Shown here in pieces: positions 28,201 through 38,564 of a stretch of 64,000 nt of DNA. Position numbers and translations under genes: made by a program. The stretch is from Rhytidiadelphus loreus. Its lineage: Eukaryota > Streptophyta > Bryopsida > Hypnales > Hylocomiaceae. The DNA lies in NCBI GenBank assembly GCA_947034895.1, contig OX344763.1, forward strand, positions 64,375,093 through 64,439,092. The letters are read 5' to 3'. The notes beneath the pieces are model-generated. The model ran no database searches and had not been told where the DNA came from. It saw nothing but the letters and a program-made list of their open reading frames with translations. How positions within the stretch are numbered: the stretch's first letter is position 1; each line of letters starts with the position of its first letter.

Positions 28201-31200
28201 TGCAGAAGTTGCAATTATTTGTGCACACAAGAATCCAAAAGAATATGCTATTGGTTGTCACTTGCAATGACCTTATTTTAGAAACAAAAATTCGAAGCAA
28301 CAAGCAGGCATGTCCTTTTTTGTCTTAGAAAATATAAAGTCATCAAATTCACGTCCGAAACAAATGGCAAACCTGTTGTAGAAGTTGCAATTATTGGTGC
28401 ACACAAGAATCCAAAAAAATATGCTATTGGTGGTCACTTGCAATGACCTTATTTTAGAAACAAAATTCGAACCAAGAAGCAGGCATGTCCTTTTTTGTCT
28501 TAAAAAATATAAAGTCATGAAATTTACGTCGGAAACAAATGGGAAACCTGTTCTGGAAGTTGCAATTATTCGTGCACACAAGAATCCGAAAAAATATGCT
28601 ATTGGTGGTCACTTGCAATGACCTTATTTTAGAAACAAAAATTCGAAGCAAGAAGCAGGCATGTCCTTTTTTGTGTTAGAAAATATAAAGTCTTGAAATT
28701 CACGTCGGAAACAAATGGGAAACCTGTTGTAGAAGTTGCAATTATTTGTGCACACAAGAATCCAAAAAAATATGCTATTGGTGGTCACTTGCAATGACCT
28801 TATTTTAGAAACAAAAATTCGAAGCAAGAAGTCGGCATGTCCTTTTTTGTCTTAGAATATATAAAGTCATGAAATTCACGTCGGAAAACAAATGGGAAAC
28901 CTGTTGTAGAAGTTGCAATTATTTGTGCACACAAGAATCCAGAAGAATATGCTATTGGTGGTCACTTGTAATGACCTTATTTTAGAAACAAAAATTCGAA
29001 GCAAGAAGCAGGCATGTCCTTTTTTGTCCAAGAAAATATAAAGTCATGAAATTCAAGTCGGAAACAAATGGGAAACCTGTTGTAGAAGTTGCAATTATTG
29101 GTGCACACAAGAATCCAAAAAAATATGCTATTGGTGGTCACTTGCAATGACCTTATTTTAGAAACAAAAATTCGAAGCAAGAAGCAAGCATGTCCTTTTT
29201 TGTCCAAAAAAATATAAAGTCATGAAATTCACGTCGGAAACAAATGGGAAACCTGTTGTAGAAGTTGCAATTATTGGTGCACACAAGAATCCAAAAAAAT
29301 ATGCTATTGGTGGTCACTTGCAATGACCTTATTTTAGAAACAAAAATTCGAAGCAAGAAGCAGGCATGTCCTTTTCTGTCCAAAGAAATATAACGTCCTG
29401 AAATTCACGTCCCAAACAAATGGGAAACCTGTTGTAGAAGTTGCAATTATTCATGCACACAAGAATCCAAAAAAATATGCTATTGGTGGTCACTTGCAAT
29501 GACCTTATTTTAGAAACAAAAATTCGAAGCAAGAAGCAGGCATGTCCTTTTATGTCCAAAAAAATATAACGTCTTGAAATTCACGTCCCAAACAAATGGG
29601 AAACCTGTTGTAGAAGTTGCAATTATTCGTGCACACAGTAATCTAAAAAAATTTGCTATTGGTGGTCACTTGCAATGACCTTATTTTAGAAACAAAAATT
29701 CGAAGCAACAAGTAGGCATGTCCTTTTTTGTCTTAGAAAATATAAAGTCATGAAATTCACGTCGGAAAACAAATGGGAAACCTGTTGTAGAAGTTGCAAT
29801 TATTTGTGCACACAAGAATCCAGAAGAATATGCTATTGGTGGTCACTTGTAATGACCTTATTTTAGAAACAAAAATTCGAAGCAAGAAGCAGGCATGTCC
29901 TTTTTTGTCCAAGAAAATATAAAGTCATGAAATTCAAGTCGGAAACAAATGGGAAACCTGTTGTAGAAGTTGCAATTATTTGTGCACACAAGAATCCAAA
30001 AAAATATGCTATTGGTGGTCACTTGCAATGACCTTATTTTAGAAACAAAAATTCGAAGCAAGAAGCAAGCATGTCCTTTTTTGTCCAAAAAAATATAAAG
30101 TCATGAAATTCACGTCGGAAACAAATGGGAAACCTGTTGTAGAAGTTGCAATTATTGGTGCACACAAGAATCCAAAAAAATATGCTATTGGTGGTCACTT
30201 GCAATGACCTTATTTTAGAAACAAAAATTCGAAGCAAGAAGCAGGCATGTCCTTTTCTGTCCAAAGAAATATAACGTCCTGAAATTCACGTCCCAAACAA
30301 ATGGGAAACCTGTTGTAGAAGTTGCAATTATTCATGCACACAAGAATCCAAAAAAATATGCTATTGGTGGTCACTTGCAATGACCTTATTTTAGAAACAA
30401 AAATTCGAAGCAAGAAGCAGGCATGTCCTTTTATGTCCAAAAAAATATAACGTCATGAAATTCACGTCCCAAACAAATGGGAAACCTGTTGTAGAAGTTG
30501 CAATTATTCGTGCACACAGTAATCTAAAAAAATTTGCTATTGGTGGTCACTTGCAATGACCTTATTTTAGAAACAAAAATTCGAAGCAACAAGTAGGCAT
30601 GTCCTTTTTTGTCTTAGAAAATATAAAGTCATGAAATTTACCTCGGAAACAAATGGGAAACCTGTTGCAGAAGTTGCAATTATTTGTGCACACAAGAATC
30701 CAAAAAAATATGCTATTGGTGGTCACTTGCAATGACCTTATTTTAGAAACAAAAATTCGAAGCAAGAAGCAGGCATGTCCTTTTTTGTCTTAGAAAATAT
30801 AAAGTCATGATATTCTCGTCGGAAACAAATGGAAAACCTGTTGTAGAAGTTGCAATTATTGGTGCACACAAGAATCCAAAAAAATATGCTATTGGTGGTC
30901 ACTTGCAATGACCTTATTTTAGAAACAAAAATTCGAAGCAACAAGCAGGCATGTCCTTTTTTGTCTTAGAAAATATAAAGTCATGAAATTTACGTCCCAA
31001 ACAAATGGGAAACCTGTTGTAGAAGTTGCAATTATTCGTGCACACAAGAATTCAAAAAAATATGCTATTGGTGGTCACTTGCAATGACCTTATTTAAGAA
31101 ACAAAAATTCGAAGCAAGAAGCAGGCATGTCCTTTTTTGTTTTAGAAAATAGAAAGTCATGAAATTCACGTTGGAAACAAATGGAAAAGCTGTTGTAGAA

Positions 31201-32350
31201 GTTGTAATTATTTGTGCACACAGGAATCCAAAAAAATATGCTATTGGTGGTCACTTGCAATGACCTTATTTTAGAAACAAAAATTCGAAGCAACAAGTAG
31301 GTATGTCCTTTTTTGTCCAAAAAAATATAACGTCCTGAAATTCACGTCGGAAACAAATGGGAAACCTGTTGTAGAAGTTGCAATTATTCGTGCACACAAG
31401 AATTCAAAAGAATATGCTATTGGTGGTCACTTGCAATAACCTTATTTTAGAAACAAAAATTCGAAGCAAGAAGCAGGCATGTCCTTTTTTGTCCAAAAAA
31501 ATATAACGTCCTGAAATTCACGTCCCAAACAAATGGGAAACCTGTTGTAGAAGTTGCAATTATTGGTGCACACAAGAATCCAAAAAAATATGCTATTGGT
31601 GGTCACTTGCAATGACCTTATTTTAGAAACAAAAATTCGAAGCAAGAAGTAGGCATGTCCTTTTTTGTCTTAGAATATATAAAGTCATGAAATTTACGTC
31701 GGAAACAAATGGGAAACCTGTTGTAGAAGTTGCAATTATTTGTGCACACAAGAATCCAGAAAAATATGCTATTGGTGGTCACTTGTAATGACCTTATTTT
31801 AGAAACAAAAATTCGAAGCAAGAAGCAGGCATGTCCTTTATTGTCCAAAAAAATATAAAGTCATGAAATTCACGTCCCAAACAAATGGGAAACCTGTTGT
31901 AGAAGTTGCAATTATTTGTGCACACAAGAATCCAAAAAAATATGCTATTGGTGGTCACTTGCAATGACCTTATTTTAGAAACAAAAATTCGAAGCAAGAA
32001 GTAGGCATGTCCTTTTTTGTCTTAGAATATATAAAGTCATGAAATTCACGTCGGAAAACAAATGGGAAACCTGTTGTAGAAGTTGCAATTATTTGTGCAC
32101 ACAAGAATCCAGAAGAATATGCTATTGGTGGTCACTTGTAATGACCTTATTTTAGAAACAAAAATTCGAAGCAAGAAGCAGGCATGTCCTTTTTTGTCCA
32201 AGAAAATATAAAGTCATGAAATTCAAGTCGGAAACAAATGGGAAACCTGGTGTAGAAGTTGCAATTATTTGTGCACACAAGAATCCAAAAAAATATGCTA
32301 TTGGTGGTCACTTGCAATGACCTTATTTTAGAAACAAAAATTCGAAGCAA
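19294..32350. repeat. Large intra-array segmental duplication with an 881-bp (5-mer) tandem gain
   Basis: The block at about 19,294-20,756 matches 28,097-29,559 (displacement 8,803 bp), and 20,174-22,666 matches 29,858-32,350 (displacement 9,684 bp). The two displacements differ by 881 bp, which equals the tandem 5-monomer duplication seen at 28,977 and 29,858. The block is recognised by rare monomers, such as the one with GGAAAAGCTGTTGTAGAAG followed by GTAATTATTTG. A smaller 14-monomer (2,462 bp) displacement links 15,425-15,949 to 17,887-18,411. Confidence 0.7.
21640..25985. repeat. Satellite higher-order repeat, 8-mer of 1,409 bp, three copies
   Basis: Monomers at 22,463, 22,639 and 22,815 recur at 23,872, 24,048 and 24,224 and again at 25,281, 25,457 and 25,633. 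The displacement is 1,409 bp (eight monomers plus one base). Diagnostic variants include CACTTGTAATGACC, CAAGAAAATATAAAGTCATG with CAAGTCGG, GGAAAACAAATGG with one extra A, and CTTTTCTGTCC. Copies differ mainly by single bases (CTTTATTG, CATTATTG, GTTATTG), so this looks like a recently expanded block. Confidence 0.8.
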
Positions 32351-34310
32351 GAAGCAGGCATGTCCTTTTTTGTCTTAGAAAATATAAAGTCATGAAATTC
32401 ACGTCGGAAACAAATGGGAAACCTGTTGTAGAAGTTGCAATTATTTGTGCACACAAGAATCCAAAAAAATATGCTATTGGTGGTCACTTGTAATGACCTT
32501 ATTTTAGAAACAAAAATTCGAAGCAAGAAGCAGGCATGTCCTTTTTTGTCCAAGAAAATATAAAGTCATGAAATTCAAGTCGGAAACAAATGGGAAACCT
32601 GTTGTAGAAGTTGCAATTATTTGTGCACACAAGAATCCAAAAAGATATGCTATTGGTGGTCACTTGCAATGACCTTATTTTAGAAACAAAAATTCGAAGC
32701 AAGAAGCAGGCATGTCCTTTTTTGTCTTAGAAAATATAAAGTCATGAAATTCACGTCGGAAACAAATGGGAAACCTGTTGTACAAGTTGCAATTATTGGT
32801 GCACACAAGAATCCAAAAAAATATGCTATTGGTGGTCACTTGCAATGACCTTATTTTAGAAACAAAAATTCGAAGCAAGAAGCAGGCATGTCCTTTTCTG
32901 TCCAAAGAAATATAACGTCATGAAATTCACGTCCCAAACAAATGGGAAACCTGTTGTAGAAGTTGCAATTATTCGTGCACACAGTAATCTAAAAAAATTT
33001 GCTATTGGTGGTCACTTGCAATGACCTTATTTTAGAAACAAAAATTCGAAGCAAGAAGTAGGCATGTCCTTTTTTGTCTTAGAATATATAAAGTCATGAA
33101 ATTTACGTCGGAAACAAATGGGAAACCTGTTGTAGAAGTTGCAATTATTTGTGCACACAAGAATCCAGAAAAATATGCTATTGGTGGTCACTTGTAATGA
33201 CCTTATTTTAGAAACAAAAATTCGAAGCAAGAAGCAGGCATGTCCTTTTTTGTCCAAGAAAATATAAAGTCATGAAATTCAAGTCGGAAACAAATGGGAA
33301 ACCTGTTGTAGAAGTTGCAATTATTTGTGCACACAAGAATCCAAAAAAATATGCTATTGGTGGTCACTTGCAATGACCTTATTTTAGAAACAAAAATTCG
33401 AAGCAAGAAGCAGGCATGTCCTTTTTTGTCTTAGAAAATATAAAGTCATGAAATTCACGTCGGAAACAAATGGGAAACCTGTTGTACAAGTTGCAATTAT
33501 TGGTGCACACAAGAATCCAAAAAAATATGCTATTGGTGGTCACTTGCAATGACCTTATTTTAGAAACAAAAATTCGAAGCAAGAAGTAGGCATGTCCTTT
33601 TTTGTCTTAGAATATATAAAGTCATGAAATTTACGTCGGAAACAAATGGGAAACCTGTTGTAGAAGTTGCAATTATTTGTGCACACAAGAATCCAGAAAA
33701 ATATGCTATTGGTGGTCACTTGTAATGACCTTATTTTAGAAACAAAAATTCGAAGCAAGAAGCAGGCATCTCCTTTTTTGTCTAAAAAAATATAACGTCC
33801 TGAAATTCACGTCCCAAACAAATGGGAAACCTGTTGTAGAAGTTGCAATTATTTGTGCACACAAGAATTCAAAAAAATATGCTATTTGTGGTCACTTGCA
33901 ATGACCTTATTTTAGAAACAAAAATTCGAAGCAAGAAGTAGGCATGTCCTTTTTTGTCTTAGAATATATAAAGTCATGAAATTCACGTCGGAAAACAAAT
34001 GGGAAACCTGTTGTAGAAGTTGCAATTATTTGTGCACACAAGAATCCAGAAAAATATGCTATTGGTGGTCACTTGTAATGACCTTATTTCAGAAACAAAA
34101 ATTCGAAGCAAGAAGCAGGCATGTCCTTTTTTGTCTTAAGAAATATAACGTCATGAAATTCACGTCCCAAACAAATGGGAAACCTGTTGTAGAAGTTGCA
34201 ATTATTCGTGCACACAAGAATCCAAAAAAATATGCTATTGGTGGTCACTTGCAATGACCTTATTTTAGAAACAAGAATTCGAAGCAAGAAGCAGCCATGT
34301 CCTTTCATGT

Positions 34311-35580
34311 TCAATTGGTGGTCATAAAGAACATTTAAAATATTAAAACTACTCAAACTAATAATTCCGTTGTGTTCGATTTAATTGTAAAGTATTGTAT
34401 ATACTAATAGTAGGGGCTTTGATCTCTGAATGTCAAAATTTATAAAAAAAATTATCTTCATCGATTGTTACTTCCAGCAAATAGATTTAAATAAAAATGT
34501 TTTTTTTGAATATCCTTCACGTTCGATGGAATGATTTGGCAGGACATGGCGGGACAACCATGTGTGAAGTTTGGCCTCCAATTTGGGGCTCCATCTTCAC
34601 CTAAGTTTAATAGAGCTCTACGGTAGCTAACTAAACTAATGTATTGTACACGATGCAAGCTTATGCAAACTGATCAGTGATTTTGTTTTTACTTTCATGT
34701 ATGCATTCAATTGATATAATTTCTTCGAATAGTAGCATTTGCAGAAGGAGTCCATGTTTGGTCTTGACTAATTCTTGGCACCTGTCTCCCTCCTGTTTTA
34801 TTTAGATATTTTTTTTTTTCATTTTCTATGAAATGGCAAAGTGTGGATATTAGATGTTATAGTTGTGCACTATGTTTCAACATTCATCCATGTATTGGAT
34901 TTTAAATTATAAACTACGCATCTATAATCCTATTTTCATTTCTAATGTGCCGATTTTCTTGAACTAGGAGTGTAAGTGGCGATTTCATCCGAAGTTTTAC
35001 TAAAAATTTCCTATAGCTTGTATTGGCCCAAATTTTTTTGGTGCTTTTGAGCACCAAATTGCCCAAAATATACACATTGAATGATGTAGATACCCGCTTT
35101 CACATAATGTATCACCAATATATCTAAACATGGTGGCAGGTTCATTAAAATGTAATATAAGGTAGTGTGCTCTAAAAGTGCCCACCTTCTTCAAATTGTC
35201 CTTGTTTTGAGGTGAACAATGGAGACATGGTGATCTTTAAGTGAACCACTCTAGCAATTAAGTGCATTGAGAAAAAAATTAGTTTTGTACTACAAGAGCC
35301 AATTATTGCCTTTGATTTTTGCACATCTATTTACAAATTGCAAGTCGAGAGATTTTGGGGGACCTATGGTCACAAATAGGTGCCTACGCCTTGAATCTTT
35401 GAAAATTTATAAGTAAGCCGAAAATACTTGGAAAAATACAAAACCACTTTTGTTAGTTTCCACATCCATTTCTCTTTCTCTGAAACATGGTCTAAAAATA
35501 ATTTTGTCCATGTAACCTTATAAAAAAGGCGGACCAGCTCTTAAATGGTGCATACTACCTTAACGAGTGAAAGAATGGTT
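34311..35580. other. AT-rich array-flanking DNA without a recognisable gene
   Basis: The satellite ends abruptly near 34,310 and is followed by AT-rich single-copy-looking sequence with short homopolymer runs. The longest frames (66 codons on minus at 34,458-34,658 and 64 codons on minus at 35,000-35,194) show no recognisable domain. I see no RNA gene, no terminal repeats and no target-site duplication marking the boundary. Confidence 0.6.
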
Positions 35581-35639
35581 GTCTTCCATCTGAACCTCCA
35601 AACAAAACAAGTGCCCCACCCACTCACGCCCCACCACGT

Positions 35640-36480
35640 GTCCAGGCGGATGGGGAGGCACTGGGAAAGTGCGTAGGGTGACTGAGTGATCCGATTACCG
35701 GTGCTGGATTGTCGGTGCTCGATTCTCGTGTCTGTAGGGTGGCTCTGTGATCCGATTTCCGGTGCTCGTGATTGTCATTGCTCGGTTTGAGCGTCGGAGT
35801 TAGGGTTCGGTGTGCCGGTGTTTGAGCGACGGCGGTGGGTTCTGTTTTGTGGATTTTATTCACCGATTAACGGTGCTGGTGATTCTAGGTGCCCCGTGTT
35901 TGAGCGACGAAGCTAGGGTTTGGTGTGCCGGTGTTTGAGCGACGGAGCTGCAGCTGGTTTTGGTTTGCGGATTTTATATCTCCACCGATTAACGGTGCTC
36001 CTGATTCTCGGTGATTCTTGTTGCTCCGTATTTGAGTGACTGAGTTAGGGTTTGCTGTGCCGATGATTCTCGGTGACTCTCGGTGATTCTCGGTGCTCCG
36101 TGTTTGAGCGACTGAGGTAGGGTTTGATTCTCGGAGCTGGTTTTGGTTTGCGGTTTAGGCTCTCGACGTGAGTCTAGCTGCTCGATTCTCGTGTGTGCGT
36201 AGGGTGATTGTTTGATTGAGCGACGGAGCTAGGTTTTGTTTTTTTGGAGTTCTGGTGGCGGCTTTTGTTTTTTGGGAGTTCTGGTGGTGGCGAGTTCTGG
36301 TGGCGGGTTCTGTTTTTTTGGAGTTCTGGTGGTGGCGAGTTCTGGTGGCGGGTTCGGAATTGCGGTGTTTGTTGGTGGTCTGTTGGCGGGTTCGGAATTG
36401 CGGTGGCTGTTGGCGGTGTTCAAAATTCTGCTGGCGGTGTTTGGAAGGGGGCGGTGGCGGTGGCGATTTCTGAGCACTCG
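35640..36480. repeat. GC-richer degenerate tandem repeat, possible promoter/leader region
   Basis: Degenerate units recur with elements such as GTTTGAGCGACGGAGCTAGG, GGTGTGCCGGTG and CACCGATTAACGGTGCT. For example TAGGGTT(C/T)GGTGTGCCGG is found at 35,801 and again at 35,914, and GATTCTCGGTG is repeated near 36,010-36,100. From about 36,240 to 36,440 a shorter purine/T motif, GAGTTCTGGTGGCGG, is iterated. Frames across it (85-188 codons on plus, 138-145 on minus) are low-complexity products of the repeat. The base composition shift and the downstream GGTGAGTT splice donor make a promoter or first-exon role for the following locus possible. That role is inference. Confidence 0.45.
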
Positions 36481-37308
36481 AAGAAGGTGAGTTCGTTTTT
36501 TCAGTTTGCATTGAATTCCAGCTGTTTGGTGGTCTTTGAATTCCCGGGCTCCTGTTTGATTGAATTCCCAACCTTTTTGTTTCAATTGTCGGGCGTTTTG
36601 TACTACTTCAAGCTGGGCGCTTGTTTCAATTCTAGGGCAGCTGCTTCTTCCAATTCCAGGCTCCAATTCCAGCTGTTTCTGTTGTTGTTGGGTTTGTTCA
36701 ATTATGTTTTTGTTGATGAAGTCTGTGTGTCACTTGATTGCTTGTTTGTTTCAAGTGTTGGACGTTGTTTGAGACTTTGTAGTATAATGTGGATTCGAAG
36801 CTCAGTTTGATGTAACAAAGCTTACTATTAGGATTTACATCTGACAATTAGGTCCATTTAGAGATTGTCAATTTTGTGGTTTAGGGTTTAGGTTTGTTAG
36901 ATATTAGTGTATGAGATTCTTTGAAGATGTTGAGTTGCTTGCTGATTATTTTGTTTAGGGTTTAGGCTGCCTTGTTGGTTGGTTGTTTTGCTTGCTTGTT
37001 TATTGATTTTTTTTTTTTTTTGTGTTTTATTGCTTGCTTGTTTAGTGTTTTTTCTGGGTTTGTTTTGAGTTTCTTTGTAAATGTGTGAGTTCCTTTGTGA
37101 ATTTGAAGTTCTTTTTGAAATGAATGATCGTGTGTACTTTGGAATTGTGCAAGCGCTCATATAAGATTCTCTTATTTTTGATTTAGCAATTTCCTTCAAA
37201 TTTTGAATGCTGAATTTGTTGTGGATATTGAAACTGTTGCAGGAATTGGAGCTTCGTGCATCTTGGCGTATCAGAATTTGACAAGTTCATCTCTTGTTAA
37301 GTTTGCAG
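36200..37308 (+). other. Possible 5' leader exons of locus A
   Basis: A consensus donor, GAAGAAG|GTGAGTTCG, lies at 36,486-36,488. A possible internal exon is bounded by TGTTGCAG| at about 37,242 and TTTGCAG|GTTAGTTAG at about 37,308, and has no long frame. The coding start of locus A at 38,565 follows an acceptor-like TCTTGTATAG at 38,563, so an upstream noncoding exon is required. These candidates are the only well-formed sites I found upstream. Unproven without transcripts. Confidence 0.3.
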
Positions 37309-37382
37309 GTTAGTTAGAATGCTCATTATTCAAGCAACATGCAGTATGTGGATAATGTCTTAGGGTTTAGGGTATTAGGGTT
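36878..37382 (+). repeat. Interstitial TTTAGGG telomere-like motifs
   Basis: Short runs of GGTTTAGGGTTTAGG occur at 36,878-36,893, TTTAGGGTTTAGG at 36,953-36,966, and TTAGGGTTTAGGG at 37,360-37,372 with a further TTAGGG nearby. They match the plant telomere unit and the telo-box elements common near plant transcription starts. They are too short to be a telomere. Confidence 0.5.
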
Positions 37383-37604
37383 CAAGCTGTAGGTTTCAGT
37401 TTGTCATTTTAGGGTCTCGCATTCAGGTCTTAGGGTTCAGCAAACCCCCAAACTATATTTTTCATCGATTTCCAATAAATATCAGTGGTCTATATTCCAG
37501 GTATTGAAGGATATCACAGGGTCTTAGGCGGATATCAAAGGGTCTCAGGTGGATTCCATAACTCGAATTATCTTAGAATAACAAAAGTTTCTGTCAAGCG
37601 AAAT

Positions 37605-38336
37605 GCAATTCAGGTTGCACCAACCTAAAGTGCACACCTTCCAGAACTAAATGGAGGAGCTCTTCGATCCCGTACTAGAAAAAACTTCTAACACATAGAA
37701 ACTTGATTCCCATATCCCCGCCCCGAGCAATTCAGGTCGAACCGACCTGAAACGCACACCTTCCTCAGGTTAATTGACAAGCTCCATGATCGTAAACATG
37801 ATTGCAAAGCAGTCACACATAAATTCAGATCCCTAATCCCCACCCAGAGCAATTCAGGTCGAACCGACCTGAATTGCACACCTTGCTCAGGTTACCTGAC
37901 AAGCTCCATGATTGTAAACATAATTTCTATGCAGTCACACATAAACTCAGATCCCTAATCCCCACCCAGAGCAATTCAGGTCGAACCGACCTGAATTGCA
38001 CACCTTGCTCAAGTTACCTGACAAGCTCCATGATCGTAAACATAATTCCTGTGCAGTCACACATAAACTCAGATCCCTAATCCACACCCAGAGCAATTCA
38101 GGTCGAACCGACCTGAAACGCACACATTCCGCAAGTCAATTGAGAAGCTCGTCGATCTAATACATGATTGAACTCCATTTACAAATAAAGCTAGAAACCA
38201 AATCACCGCTAAGAGCAATTCAGGTCAAACCAACCTGAAGTGCACACCAAGCAAAACCAATTAGAGATGCTACACAATCCCTTACTAGGTTACGCTTCCT
38301 TCAAAGGTCAATATAACATAGAGAACATCGAAAAAT
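37605..38336 (+). repeat. 122-bp tandem array, six units, each headed by the locus-A palindrome
   Basis: Palindromes start at 37,605, 37,727, 37,849, 37,971, 38,093 and 38,215, exactly 122 bp apart. The units at 37,849 and 37,971 carry perfect 13-bp arms, GCAATTCAGGTCG and CGACCTGAATTGC, separated by AAC. The outer units carry substitutions, mostly CG to TG/CA. Each unit also holds GCACACCTT, a short second inverted repeat TCAGGT-T-ACCTGA in the middle units, ACAAGCTCCATGAT, and CAGTCACACATAAACTCAG. The array ends about 230 bp before the ATG of locus A. An upstream operator or protein-binding array for the locus is the likely role (inference). Confidence 0.9.
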
Positions 38337-38502
38337 ACAATAGTAAGCATGTAAATCGATGAAGATTTCCACAAATAACCTATCGATGATTGTGAAATAT
38401 AGGTTGGACCACGCTGAATATCAAATAGAAGAGGTTTCAAACGAACCTTGATATCGCAAAAATAAAATAAACATTGTAGCTTCAGTCCTTGGTATATAAT
38501 GA

Positions 38503-38529
38503 CATTTCAGGTCGAATCGACCTAAAATG
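38503..38529. promoter_or_regulatory. Locus-A palindrome just upstream of the ATG
   Basis: Arms CATTTCAGGTCG and CGACCTAAAATG (11 of 12 paired) flank AAT. It lies 35 bp before the start codon, between a TATATAAT-containing stretch and the splice acceptor, so it belongs to the leader intron or promoter. Confidence 0.8.
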
Positions 38530-38564
38530 CACACTCGCCTAACTTGTCTAATATCTTGTATAGG

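Larger units (their letters stand above)
1..34310. repeat. Satellite array, ~176-bp monomer, ~195 copies
   Basis: The same unit recurs every 176 bp (175 bp in monomers with one A missing in GAACCAAAATTCG) from the first base to about 34,310, where the last copy breaks off after TGTCCTTTCATG. Every unit carries the landmarks TTGCAATGACCTTATTTTAG, TTCGAAGCAAGAAGCAGG, ATGTCCTTTTTTGTC, GGGAAACCTGTTGTAGAAG and GTGCACACAAGAATCC. Two monomer classes alternate irregularly after TTTTTTGTC: class 1 reads TTAGAAAATATAAAGTCATG and then CACGTCGG; class 2 reads CAAAAAAATATAACGTCCTG and then CACGTCCC. Identity between neighbours is high, with single-base variants shared across distant blocks. The 65-102 codon frames on the minus strand, and the 67-93 codon ones on plus, recur in each unit and shift phase because 176 is not a multiple of 3, so they are not genes. 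Unit length suits a centromeric, pericentromeric or subtelomeric satellite; location is inference. Confidence 0.98.

Noticed and set aside
1..34310. Array read as a possible CRISPR or phage-like repeat-spacer structure
   Set aside because: There are no distinct repeat and unique-spacer parts; the whole unit is repeated with the same variants, as in a eukaryotic satellite.
122..34356. About 150 short open frames of 65-102 codons on minus (…LQVTTNSIFFWILVCTNN…) and 67-93 codons on plus
   Set aside because: They recur once per satellite monomer, shift phase with the 176-bp period, and have no start context, domain or codon signal. They are a consequence of the repeat.
34458..35194. 66- and 64-codon minus frames next to the satellite
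   Set aside because: Short, no recognisable domain, no neighbouring exon signals.
36155..36810. Frames of 84-188 codons on both strands rich in Pro/Ser/Thr/Gln or Gly/Trp/Val
   Set aside because: Low-complexity translations of a degenerate tandem repeat; overlapping frames on both strands look equally open.
36897..37199. 100-codon minus frame rich in Lys, Asn and Gln
   Set aside because: Arises from a T-rich, telomere-motif-containing stretch; composition reflects the base bias.
36878..37382. True telomere or chromosome end
   Set aside because: Only two TTTAGGG units at a time, with unique sequence and genes beyond.
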